Source of the DNA: Gemmatimonadaceae bacterium
GTDB lineage: Bacteria; Gemmatimonadota; Gemmatimonadetes; Gemmatimonadales; Gemmatimonadaceae
Direction of reading: 5' to 3'
Length of the DNA stretch: 32,043 bases
Assembly (NCBI GenBank): GCA_025450035.1
Contig: JANWIF010000050.1
Span: forward strand, 1 to 32,043
The position numbers and the translations under genes are program-made. Of this stretch, positions 1 to 6,964 are shown piece by piece; within the stretch, counting starts at the first letter, position 1, and every line of letters starts with the position of its first letter. The notes beneath the pieces were generated by a model. It worked only from the letters and a program-made list of their open reading frames with translations, ran no database searches and was not told the origin of the DNA.

Positions 1-50
1 CGCCGTCTGCATATCCGTCTTTTGTCGGAACGATCGTGGTGACCAACTAA
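1..50 (+). CDS. C-terminal end of a plus-strand gene (partial)
   Basis: Reading from base 3, the frame encodes about 15 residues ending in VGTIVVTN and stops at TAA (48-50). The other two frames are less protein-like: one stops at TGA after 13 codons and the other runs on into the hairpin that follows. The hydrophobic beta-like ending resembles the last strand of a secreted or beta-sandwich protein, but the piece is too short to assign. A strong hairpin starts 27 bases after the stop, which fits the end of a transcription unit. The gene begins outside the window. Confidence 0.4.
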   Translation, partial: PSAYPSFVGTIVVTN

Positions 51-76
51 CGGATCGCGGCGGACGACGCTGCACG

Positions 77-114
77 TGCGAACGGCTCCCGCTTGGATGC
101 GGGAGCCGTTCGCA
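77..114. terminator. Perfect 16-bp hairpin between convergent genes
   Basis: Bases 77-92 and 99-114 are perfect reverse complements (TGCGAACGGCTCCCGC and its complement) around the loop TTGGAT. The hairpin sits between a plus-strand gene ending at 50 and a minus-strand gene ending at 136, where a shared bidirectional terminator would be expected. There is no T tract on either side, so it may be a processing or stability hairpin, or act with Rho, rather than be a classical intrinsic terminator. Confidence 0.6.
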
Positions 115-135
115 AATCGATCGCGTAAGGCGCGC

Positions 136-618
136 TCAGTCGAGCGGCGGCGCGAGGTTTCCGCAGGCGATGATCGTGCCCATGTTGGACGCCGACGCGT
201 GGACGTTCACGTGATACTGCCCAGTGGTCGGTATTGGAACGGGCAGGGTGATCTGCTGCGACGCCTTGCCATCTCCATCGATCTTCAGCGACTTGTAGGC
301 GTCCGCCGGGCCGAGAATGCCCTGGTCGTTGCCACATGTCCCCAGATGCACGTGCCATGGGTGCTGGCCACCGGGCGCCGCGTTCATGACCGACACGTAC
401 ACGAGCGTCTGGTTATCCGAGCCCGGCGCCATCCAGGCACTACCTTGGACCTGAAGCGCTCCGGCAAGCTGGGTCGGCGTCGCCAGGGTGGCATTCCACC
501 GCGAGCTGACGGGGACCTCTGCACTCTTGATCTCCACCGCGCGCGTACGGTGAAACGGGTTGCAGGCCGCAACGGCAACCGTTGCGGCAGCGAACATCAC
601 GTACCGGTACCCTTGCAT
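136..618 (-). CDS. Small lipoprotein with Cu/Zn-SOD/CHRD-like sequence
   Basis: A 160-residue predicted lipoprotein. The start at 618 is chosen because AGGAGG lies 4 bases upstream and the lipoprotein signal follows directly, with lipobox VAAC at residues 16-19 (Cys19). A longer frame exists to 660 but would bury the signal peptide. The mature part is beta-rich and contains HPWHVHLGTC, an HxHxGxC arrangement like the metal-site and disulfide region of Cu/Zn superoxide dismutase-like and CHRD proteins. It also has a later HVNVH and a C-terminal ACGNL that could pair with the first cysteine. Similarity to SodC is partial, and I cannot confirm a complete copper/zinc site, so enzymatic activity is not claimed. 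It is transcribed alone, away from the Mo/W operon, and ends at the convergent hairpin 77-114. Confidence 0.7.
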   Translation of the reverse strand: MQGYRYVMFAAATVAVAACNPFHRTRAVEIKSAEVPVSSRWNATLATPTQLAGALQVQGSAWMAPGSDNQTLVYVSVMNAAPGGQHPWHVHLGTCGNDQGILGPADAYKSLKIDGDGKASQQITLPVPIPTTGQYHVNVHASASNMGTIIACGNLAPPLD

Positions 619-775
619 GCTTCCTCCTGCGCCAGACGACGATCGTCCGCGCGCGATCATCGTTGAGAATCGCCCTCGATAAACGTACGCTAATGCACCG
701 AACGTGCCAGGGTGCGTTGTCGTAGTGCTCAGCCTTGGGCCGCGAGTCGACCGCCTGAACTCGATGTGCCGTTCG

Positions 776-1495
776 CTAGTTGACGCTATCCTTCCCCCTA
801 CTCCACGGCGTGGGGATGCGGCCGGGGAGCGCCTTGCCGGCGGCGCCGGGCCGGATTACGTCACGCATCGCGTTCCGGGACGCGGATGGGGTTAGGCGGT
901 CGACGGCAACGTAGCCGCCGTCGGGCACGATGTCGGTTGGGCGCTGGGTGGTGCCGGTCACGGCGAGCAGGTGCAAGGGCGTGTTGAAGGTAGAGACGGC
1001 GGTGATCGGCAGGCGCACGGTTAGCGAATCGCCATCGTAGCGTACGGGGTATGACGTGGTCTGCTGCAGCACGATGTCCCGGACCTCGACGCCCGTCCCC
1101 GCTTCGTCGGGAACAACCAGCACGTACTCGATGCCCAGGTGGGCATCGCCGGCAAACGGACCCGTGTAGGGCGGGACGCCTGTGGTCGAGTCCGCATCGG
1201 CGTCGAGCTCCACGATCGCGGCGACGGAATTAGGCGCTCGTGCGGCGGGCGGCGCGATAGGCGCCGTGAACACGATGCTGAGGATCAGGGAGTCGCGGGT
1301 GACGTATCCGCTCACGCGCCGTGCATCGACGGCCATGAAGGCCTGTGCGTCCGCGGCCTCGGTGATGGTGTCGCCCACTGGATCGGTAAAGGCGAAGGGC
1401 AGGACGGACCGCGGCGTGGTGGCGTCTCCACACGCGGCGAGCGCAAGGAGGGCAAGCGCGCCCGGCAGGTGTAGCGAGTTCGACAATATCGGCAT
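776..1495 (-). CDS. Lipoprotein of unknown function after the Mo/W importer
   Basis: A 239-residue protein with a clear lipoprotein signal: hydrophobic residues 8-20 and lipobox LAAC ending at Cys22. The mature part begins with a TDPVGDT motif and contains an acidic ELDADADSTTG stretch like a calcium-binding loop. It then alternates beta strands with polar turns, suggesting one secreted beta-sandwich, perhaps CBM9/DOMON-like. I do not recognise the family with confidence. The start ATG at 1495 has only a poor ribosome site, and the ATPase frame upstream stays open through its first 184 bases, so it may be translated by coupling. It follows the tungstate/molybdate operon on the same strand, but I see no motif linking it to metal uptake. 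Confidence 0.7.
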   Translation of the reverse strand: MPILSNSLHLPGALALLALAACGDATTPRSVLPFAFTDPVGDTITEAADAQAFMAVDARRVSGYVTRDSLILSIVFTAPIAPPAARAPNSVAAIVELDADADSTTGVPPYTGPFAGDAHLGIEYVLVVPDEAGTGVEVRDIVLQQTTSYPVRYDGDSLTVRLPITAVSTFNTPLHLLAVTGTTQRPTDIVPDGGYVAVDRLTPSASRNAMRDVIRPGAAGKALPGRIPTPWSRGKDSVN

Positions 1496-2658
1496 GCGAC
1501 ACCATCGCTGGCGCCGGCGCATTGCGCAAGGGACGTGGCGGCGGGTCCGGCCCGCGTCGCGGCTCCGCCCGCCAAACACAGATGAACGGCCATCGCCTTG
1601 AACGACGCATACACGGGCGTACCCGGCGCGAGCGCGAGCTCTTTGGCCGAGCGCGTGGTGAGCGCGGCCACGAGGGGCGTGCCTTGCACGTCGACGGTGA
1701 CCCGCGTGAGGGCGCCGAGCGTGGCCAGCTCGCTGATCGTGCCGGCGAACTGGTTGCGCGCCGACGTCGGGTGCGGCTCGCGCGACAACACGACTTCTTC
1801 GGCGCGCAGCACGGCATAGCCCGGTCCCGGCGCCGCGTCGCCCACGGTGTAGAGGGTGAGGGGTCCGGCGCGGAACTCGATGGCGTGGTGCCCATGGGAC
1901 CCGGGTTCGGCGTCCGGCGGCGCACCGGCCCAATCGGGAGCGGCGTCGCCTAACACGCGGACGCTGCCCGCGAACACGTTTTCGGCGCCGAGGAATTCGG
2001 CGATGTACGGGGACGCGGGCCGCCGGAATACGTGTTCCGGCGGGCCGTACTGCAGCACGCGGCCGCCATCGAGGAGGATCGCGACGTCGCCGAGGAGGCC
2101 GGCCTCGGTGAAGTCGTGCGTGACCTGCAGCACCGTGACCTCCAACTCGCGGTGCAGCGCGCGCACCGTGCGCCGAACCTCGGTGCGGCGGCGCGGGTCG
2201 AGCGCGCTGAACGGTTCATCCAGGAGCAGCACCGACGGCCGCATGGCCAACGCCCGGGCGATGGCCACGAGTTGGCGCTCACCCCCGCTCAGCGCGCGCA
2301 CCGCCCGTCCGAAGATCGCGTCGGCGCCCACGCGACGCGCGACGTCGCGCGCGAATGCAGGATCCGCGGCGCCGTAGGTGACATTCTCCTCCACGCTGAG
2401 ATGCGGAAACAGGTAGCCCTGCTGGTAGACGAACCCCACCCGCCGCCGCTCCGGCGGTGCGCCGCGCGCATCGCGACCATCGAGCCTGAGTCCTCCGCCT
2501 AACTGGGGAACGACGCCGGCGATCGTTTCGAGCAGCGTGGTCTTCCCCGATCCCGCCGGTCCGATGACGACACCGTAACCGCCGGCGGGCACGGTGAACG
2601 TGATGTCGCGCAGCCGAAACGTACCCACCTGCGCCTCGAGCCCCGTGAGCTCGATCAC
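1312..2658 (-). CDS. wtpC: Tungstate/molybdate ABC transporter ATPase
   Basis: Cytoplasmic ATPase of a molybdate/tungstate importer. The GTG start at 2658 forms a GTGA overlap with the permease stop. Visible motifs: Walker A GPAGSGKTT (33-41), Q-loop YQQ (78-80), signature LSGGE (123-127), Walker B VLLLDEP (143-149) and H-loop His181. After about residue 228 there is a TOBE/MOP-like oxyanion regulatory part, ending near VHLC (residue 361). That is the usual family end, about 360 residues. The open frame continues another 87 codons to a TGA at 1312 with Arg/Pro/Ser-rich sequence typical of a shadow frame, overlapping the next lipoprotein gene by 184 bases. Either the true stop has been lost or a small indel is present. 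The ATPase call is secure; the 3' end is not. Confidence 0.85.
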   Translation of the reverse strand: MIELTGLEAQVGTFRLRDITFTVPAGGYGVVIGPAGSGKTTLLETIAGVVPQLGGGLRLDGRDARGAPPERRRVGFVYQQGYLFPHLSVEENVTYGAADPAFARDVARRVGADAIFGRAVRALSGGERQLVAIARALAMRPSVLLLDEPFSALDPRRRTEVRRTVRALHRELEVTVLQVTHDFTEAGLLGDVAILLDGGRVLQYGPPEHVFRRPASPYIAEFLGAENVFAGSVRVLGDAAPDWAGAPPDAEPGSHGHHAIEFRAGPLTLYTVGDAAPGPGYAVLRAEEVVLSREPHPTSARNQFAGTISELATLGALTRVTVDVQGTPLVAALTTRSAKELALAPGTPVYASFKAMAVHLCLAGGAATRAGPAATSLAQCAGASDGVACRYCRTRYTCRARLPSLRSPRVETPPRRGPSCPSPLPIQWATPSPRPRTHRPSWPSMHGA

Positions 2659-3506
2659 GCGTCCATTCCCGCGCCGCGGTCGGGGCGCAGCGCGCGCAGG
2701 GCGATGAGCGGCACCAGCGCGAGAATCGTGAGCACCGCCGCGACCGGCAGCGCTTCCGTGAGCCCGAAGCTCGTGAACCGGTCGTAGCTCAACACGCTCG
2801 CCACTTTCGGATTGTACGTGAGGATGACGATGGCGCCGAACTCGCTCACCGCGCGCGCCCACATCACCACCGCGGCCGCGATCAGCCCGCGCATGGACAG
2901 CGGCAGCGTGACCCGCCGGAACGCGCGCCAGGCGGGATCGCCTAACGTGCGAGCGACCGATTCGAAGCGCGGATCCACGCGCGCGAATGCCTCGCGCGCC
3001 GCGCTGATGAACAACGGCGCCGACACGAACACCATCGCGCACACGATCCCCACCGGCGAGCCGGCCACGCGGATCCCCGCCCGCAGCAGCACGCCCCCCA
3101 CCACGCTCTCCCGCCCCAACATCAGGAGGAGCGCGATGCCGGCCACCGGGTGCGGAATGAGCAGCGGCAGGTCGAGAACCGCCGCTACCACGGCCCGCCC
3201 GCGAAAATCGCGGCGGGCGAGGAGGTACGCCAATGGCGTACCACCTAACGCGCCGACGCACATGGCCGTGGTCGCGGTAACGGCGGTGAGCCAGAGCGCG
3301 CTGCGCAGCTCCGCGTCGCTGACCAGCTTCCCCACGCCGGCGGCGCCCCCGGTGGCCACCAGTCGCGCGATAGGAGCCACCAGAAACAGCAGAAACAACG
3401 ACCCGCACAACCCCGCGATGATGCTCGCCGCGCGATGCGCCTCTCCCCCCCCTCCCGGCCTCCCCGGCGGAGGCGCCCACCCGATGCGGCCCGCCGCGCC
3501 GGTCAC
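2655..3506 (-). CDS. wtpB: Tungstate/molybdate ABC transporter permease
   Basis: A 283-residue inner-membrane permease with about six hydrophobic segments. The cytoplasmic EAA-type loop, around DPAWRAFRRVTLPLSMRG followed by SEFGAIVILTY, matches the WtpB/ModB family (usual EFGA motif). The GTG start at 3506 overlaps the stop of the binding-protein gene as GTGA, and its own stop overlaps the ATPase start the same way, so the three genes are translationally coupled. The first 25 residues are a Gly/Pro-rich cytoplasmic tail containing an 8-G run (bases 3445-3452 on the plus strand as C). Slippage there would knock out the permease. Tungstate versus molybdate cannot be told from the permease. Confidence 0.9.
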   Translation of the reverse strand: MTGAAGRIGWAPPPGRPGGGGEAHRAASIIAGLCGSLFLLFLVAPIARLVATGGAAGVGKLVSDAELRSALWLTAVTATTAMCVGALGGTPLAYLLARRDFRGRAVVAAVLDLPLLIPHPVAGIALLLMLGRESVVGGVLLRAGIRVAGSPVGIVCAMVFVSAPLFISAAREAFARVDPRFESVARTLGDPAWRAFRRVTLPLSMRGLIAAAVVMWARAVSEFGAIVILTYNPKVASVLSYDRFTSFGLTEALPVAAVLTILALVPLIALRALRPDRGAGMDA

Positions 3507-4453
3507 GGACCGCGTACCACAGCCGACACCGCGGCCGGGATATCCGTCCCCACCAGTACCGGCTGCTCGAGCGCGTCGAGCCGGGCCGTACGCAGCACGC
3601 GCTTGCCGTCAGCCGACAGCAGGAACGCAACAAACTTCGCTGCCCGGGCGGCGTGCGGCGCCCCTGTGGGAATCGAGAGCGCGTACACGATGGGCTGCCC
3701 CTCGAAGCTGAGCGTATCGCGCGGCGTTCTCCCCGCCACGCGCACCACCGCCTGCGCGTACGATGCGGTGTCGGCCAGGTTGCCCAGGTCGATCTCGGGC
3801 GCGAGCTGCACGTAGCTCAGCGATGCCGCCTGCGCGAGGGACTCGTAGGACCAGATGTAATCCAACTCCCCCGCCTGCAGGATGCCGACCAGGTCGACCT
3901 CCTTGGGACGCACGTTGCGCGGCGGCGCGGCAGCCAGCAATCGATTGTACAGCCCCGGCTGCTTGTAGTATCGCTCGGCGAGCTGCATCACGATCAGTGT
4001 ACGATAGCCGTTCGGGTCGAGGTTGGGATCCGAGCGGCCCACCTGCACGCCGGGCCGTTGCAACACCTGCCACCAGTTCTGGGTCGTGATTTCCGACGCG
4101 AATCGGGATTTGCCGGTGTATGCGAGCACCATACGATTGTGGGCAAAGTCCGCGTACCACGAGACGTACTTGGGCATCAACAGGTTGGCGAACACCTGGT
4201 AGTCGGCGAGCGCGATGACGTCGGGGATCTTGTGCAGCTCGATGAGCATGCGCGCGGCCTCGAGACTTCCGGTGTTCTGCTGCTCCACGCGCACGTGCTC
4301 GCGCGCCGCAAACGTGTCGAGCGCCGCACGCATGGGACTGGCGAGACTCCCGGCGCTGAAGACCACGAGCGTGTTGTCCGGCGCGGGCCCGCCGCACGCT
4401 AGCGCCAATGCGAGAAGCGTGAGCGAAAGGAATCGAGCATGGCGATGGGGCAT
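3503..4453 (-). CDS. wtpA: Tungstate/molybdate-binding lipoprotein (WtpA type)
   Basis: A 316-residue substrate-binding lipoprotein. The ATG at 4453 is followed by a basic start, a hydrophobic stretch and Cys20. A TTG 39 bases upstream would add residues before the signal and was not used. Features of the WtpA/extracellular solute-binding family 1 branch are clear: FSAGSL near the mature start, GSLEAARML, IPDVIALADY, LMPKYVSWYADFAHNRMVLAYT, and GRSDPNLDPNGYRTL. These match archaeal and bacterial WtpA better than classical ModA. The protein should capture the oxyanion outside the inner membrane and hand it to the permease. The gene heads the operon, and upstream (4454-4605) is a 152-base divergent promoter region with two palindromes. 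Confidence 0.9.
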   Translation of the reverse strand: MPHRHARFLSLTLLALALACGGPAPDNTLVVFSAGSLASPMRAALDTFAAREHVRVEQQNTGSLEAARMLIELHKIPDVIALADYQVFANLLMPKYVSWYADFAHNRMVLAYTGKSRFASEITTQNWWQVLQRPGVQVGRSDPNLDPNGYRTLIVMQLAERYYKQPGLYNRLLAAAPPRNVRPKEVDLVGILQAGELDYIWSYESLAQAASLSYVQLAPEIDLGNLADTASYAQAVVRVAGRTPRDTLSFEGQPIVYALSIPTGAPHAARAAKFVAFLLSADGKRVLRTARLDALEQPVLVGTDIPAAVSAVVRGP

Positions 4454-4532
4454 TGTAAGACCGCCGGATGATCCATGAAGGGGTGACGACAATCTGTACC
4501 GCCACGCGCAGCGCGAACAAGCGGCCGGATAC

Positions 4533-4563
4533 AGTTCCTCTGGAACTACGGGGTGCGTGCACC
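4533..4563. promoter_or_regulatory. Two adjacent palindromes between divergent operons
   Basis: AGTTCC-TCT-GGAACT (4533-4547) is a perfect inverted repeat. GGTGC-GT-GCACC (4552-4563) follows five bases later. Both lie in the 152-base gap between wtpA (minus) and the ABC exporter ATPase gene (plus), where a repressor or activator of either operon would bind. I see no match I can name to the ModE operator, so these are only candidate operators. Confidence 0.35.
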
Positions 4564-4605
4564 GTACTGTTCTCGGAGAGTCGACACCTATTCCGGGCCC
4601 ACCTC

Positions 4606-5574
4606 ATGAATTTTGCCGTTGAGATCGACCACGTCGTCAAGAAATTCACGCAGCACGTGGCGGTGCGCGACCTCTCGCTCCGCATTCCTCCAGGCACCGT
4701 GTACGGCCTGCTTGGCCCGAATGGCGCGGGAAAGACGACGACCATCCGGATGGTGTTGGACATCATCGCGCCGGACTCCGGGCAGATCCGCGTCCTCGGC
4801 GCGGCCAACAACGCGCCCGGCGTGATCGACCGCGTCGGGTATCTGCCCGAGGAGCGCGGACTCTACCGCCGTATGACAGTGCGGCGCGTGCTCCATTTTT
4901 TGGCCGCGCTCAAGAGAGTGCCCAGCGCCGCGGCGACGCAACGCATCAACGACTGGCTCGAGCGGCTTCAGTTAGTCACGCAGGAACGCGATTGGGGCGA
5001 TGCGCGGGTCGAGGAATTGTCGCGCGGCATGCAGCAGAAGGTCCAATTCATCGGCGCGCTGGTGCACGAGCCCCAGATGGTGATCCTCGACGAGCCGTTC
5101 AGCGCGCTCGACCCGATCAATGCGCAGGCGCTCAAGGACATCATCCTCGAACTCAAGCGCGCCGGACGAACGATCGTGTTCAGCACGCACCTCATGGAGA
5201 GCGCGGAGCGGTTGTGCGACGCGGTCTGCATCATCGCCGCCGGCGCGAAGCTGGTGGATGGCACGCTGGCCGAGGTCCGCCGCGCGCACGGCCTGCGGCA
5301 GGTGGCCCTCTCGCTCGACGGCGACGAGGGCGCACGAGAGGGCGTCCAGCGCGTGCTGCACGACGCGTCGCTCGTCCAACGGGTGGATGACTCGAATCAG
5401 GTGCTGGAGTTGGACCTCGCTCCGGCGGCGGATCCGCAGCTGCTGCTGCGCCGGCTGATCGACGCCGGAGCGGTAGTCCAACGGTTCGAGTTGGTGCAAC
5501 CGTCGCTGCACCGTGTCTTCGTGGATCGCGTCTCCGCGGCACAACTCGAGCACGCCGAGGCGACTCATGCATAA
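4606..5574 (+). CDS. ABC-2 type exporter ATPase (NatA-like)
   Basis: A 322-residue ATPase for an ABC-2 exporter. The frame is open from 4468, but the family N-terminus starts at the ATG at 4606 (MNFAVEIDHV). Motifs: Walker A GPNGAGKT (37-44), an EERGLY element after the Q-loop region, signature LSRGMQQK (138-145), Walker B VILDEP (159-164), and a switch histidine in STHLMES. The PEERGLY element and a C-terminal region of about 100 residues (DUF4162-like) are typical of the NatA/YhaQ group, whose partners export sodium, peptides or unknown small molecules. The stop overlaps the permease start by eight bases. The substrate cannot be inferred from sequence. Confidence 0.9.
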   Translation: MNFAVEIDHVVKKFTQHVAVRDLSLRIPPGTVYGLLGPNGAGKTTTIRMVLDIIAPDSGQIRVLGAANNAPGVIDRVGYLPEERGLYRRMTVRRVLHFLAALKRVPSAAATQRINDWLERLQLVTQERDWGDARVEELSRGMQQKVQFIGALVHEPQMVILDEPFSALDPINAQALKDIILELKRAGRTIVFSTHLMESAERLCDAVCIIAAGAKLVDGTLAEVRRAHGLRQVALSLDGDEGAREGVQRVLHDASLVQRVDDSNQVLELDLAPAADPQLLLRRLIDAGAVVQRFELVQPSLHRVFVDRVSAAQLEHAEATHA

Positions 5575-6853
5575 ACTGTGGATCGTCATCCGGCGCGAGT
5601 TTCAAGAGCGTGTGCGCTCGCGGTGGTTCATCGTCAGTACGATCCTCGTGCCGCTGTTGATGGGATTGGTGATCGTGGTCCCGATCGTCCTCGCGGCGCG
5701 AGCGGTGCCGTCGAATGACGTGGCACGCATCACCATCATTGACGTGTCGGGCACGGGACTTGGGAAGTCGGTCGCATTCGCGCTCGACGGCGGCATCACC
5801 GGCGACACGTCGCTCACGCGCGTGACCGCGGTGCCGGTGGCCGAGTTGGCGGCTGCCGAATCGAGCGCCACGCGTGAGGTCCTCGCGAAACGGGAGAAGG
5901 GGTATCTCGTGCTCGGTCCCGCTCTGTGGCCGAAGCCCGCGGTACGGTATGCGGGGTCTAACGCGTCGTCGCCAATCGACATGAACCGGTTGCAGCGGAC
6001 GGTGCGCGACCAGCTCATTGCGACACGGCTGCGTGAGGCCGGTATGGATCCCAAGCAGGTGGAATCGCTCACCGGTCTCGACGTGCAGATGCACACCGAG
6101 CGACTCACGGCGCGTGGTCGCGGCGGATCGGGCGAAGTGAGCACGATCATCGCCTTCTTTGTGGCGTTCGTGCTGTACATCACGATCTTTTTCTACGGAC
6201 AGATCGTGCTGCGCGGCGTGATGGAGGAGAAGCAGACGCGCGTGGCCGAGACCGTGGTATCGAGCGTGCGTCCCGATACGTTGTTGTTCGGAAAGATCCT
6301 TGGCGTGGGCGGAGTGGCCGGCTTGCAACTGCTCATCTCCGGCGTTGCGACCGCCGTGCTCGTAATGGAACGCGGGCCGTTGCTCGCGCGGCTGCACGTG
6401 CCCATGCCGGCGTTCGAGATGCCGCACGTGGCGCCGGCCACCGCGTTGCTGCTTGTCGTTTATTTCTTGTTGGGATACGTGGTGTACGCCGCGCTGTTTG
6501 CCGCGATCGGCTCCATGGTGAGCAGCGAACAGGACGCGCAGCAGGTACAGTTGCCCATCGCGCTGCTGCTGGTGCTCACGGCGACGTTCATTCAACCGGT
6601 GATTCTCGCGCCCGAGGGGCGGATGGCCGATGTGCTGTCCATTCTGCCATTTTCGTCGCCAATCATCATGCCGCTCCGGCTCAGCTTGGTATCGGTGAGT
6701 GCGTGGCGGGTGGTCGTGTCGCTCGCCGTGCTGCTGGGCGGGGCGTGGCTGGCCGTGTGGCTGGCGGCGCGGGTGTATCGCACGGGGCTGCTCATGTACG
6801 GCAAGCGGCCGTCGCTGCGAGAGCTGGTGCGCTGGGTGCGGGCCAGCGGTTGA
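5567..6853 (+). CDS. ABC-2 type exporter permease (NatB-like)
   Basis: A 428-residue membrane protein. The ATG at 5567 lies inside the end of the ATPase gene (ATGCATAA), with GAGG nine bases upstream; a longer frame from 5513 was rejected. It begins with the family hallmark VIRREFQERVRSRWF and one membrane helix. A roughly 160-residue extracytoplasmic domain follows, then five or so helices from about residue 200, including a MEEKQTRVAE element typical of NatB/ABC2_membrane_3 permeases. With the preceding ATPase it should form a complete homodimeric exporter. There is no adjacent substrate gene or regulator. Confidence 0.9.
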   Translation: MHKLWIVIRREFQERVRSRWFIVSTILVPLLMGLVIVVPIVLAARAVPSNDVARITIIDVSGTGLGKSVAFALDGGITGDTSLTRVTAVPVAELAAAESSATREVLAKREKGYLVLGPALWPKPAVRYAGSNASSPIDMNRLQRTVRDQLIATRLREAGMDPKQVESLTGLDVQMHTERLTARGRGGSGEVSTIIAFFVAFVLYITIFFYGQIVLRGVMEEKQTRVAETVVSSVRPDTLLFGKILGVGGVAGLQLLISGVATAVLVMERGPLLARLHVPMPAFEMPHVAPATALLLVVYFLLGYVVYAALFAAIGSMVSSEQDAQQVQLPIALLLVLTATFIQPVILAPEGRMADVLSILPFSSPIIMPLRLSLVSVSAWRVVVSLAVLLGGAWLAVWLAARVYRTGLLMYGKRPSLRELVRWVRASG

Positions 6854-6954
6854 GAAGCACGCGGGCGTCCGCCCATCGGTTGTGCCCGCTCAACGATAAC
6901 CCGACGCGGGGCGTATTGAAATTGGATTCCCGCCGTCCGTCTCCATCCTAACCG

Positions 6955-6960
6955 TATACT
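6955..6960 (+). promoter_or_regulatory. TATACT -10-like box directly before the metalloprotease start
   Basis: TATACT ends five bases before the ATG at 6965, with no Shine-Dalgarno sequence between. If it is the -10 box, transcription would begin at or next to the start codon, giving a leaderless mRNA. No convincing -35 or -33 element is seen at the right distance; TTGAAA at 6916 and TTGGAT at 6923 are too far upstream. Confidence 0.3.
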
Positions 6961-6964
6961 TCGA

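Noticed and set aside
5231..6595. 454-residue minus-strand frame opposite the exporter genes
   Set aside because: His/Arg/Gln-rich antisense shadow; the plus-strand permease is clear.
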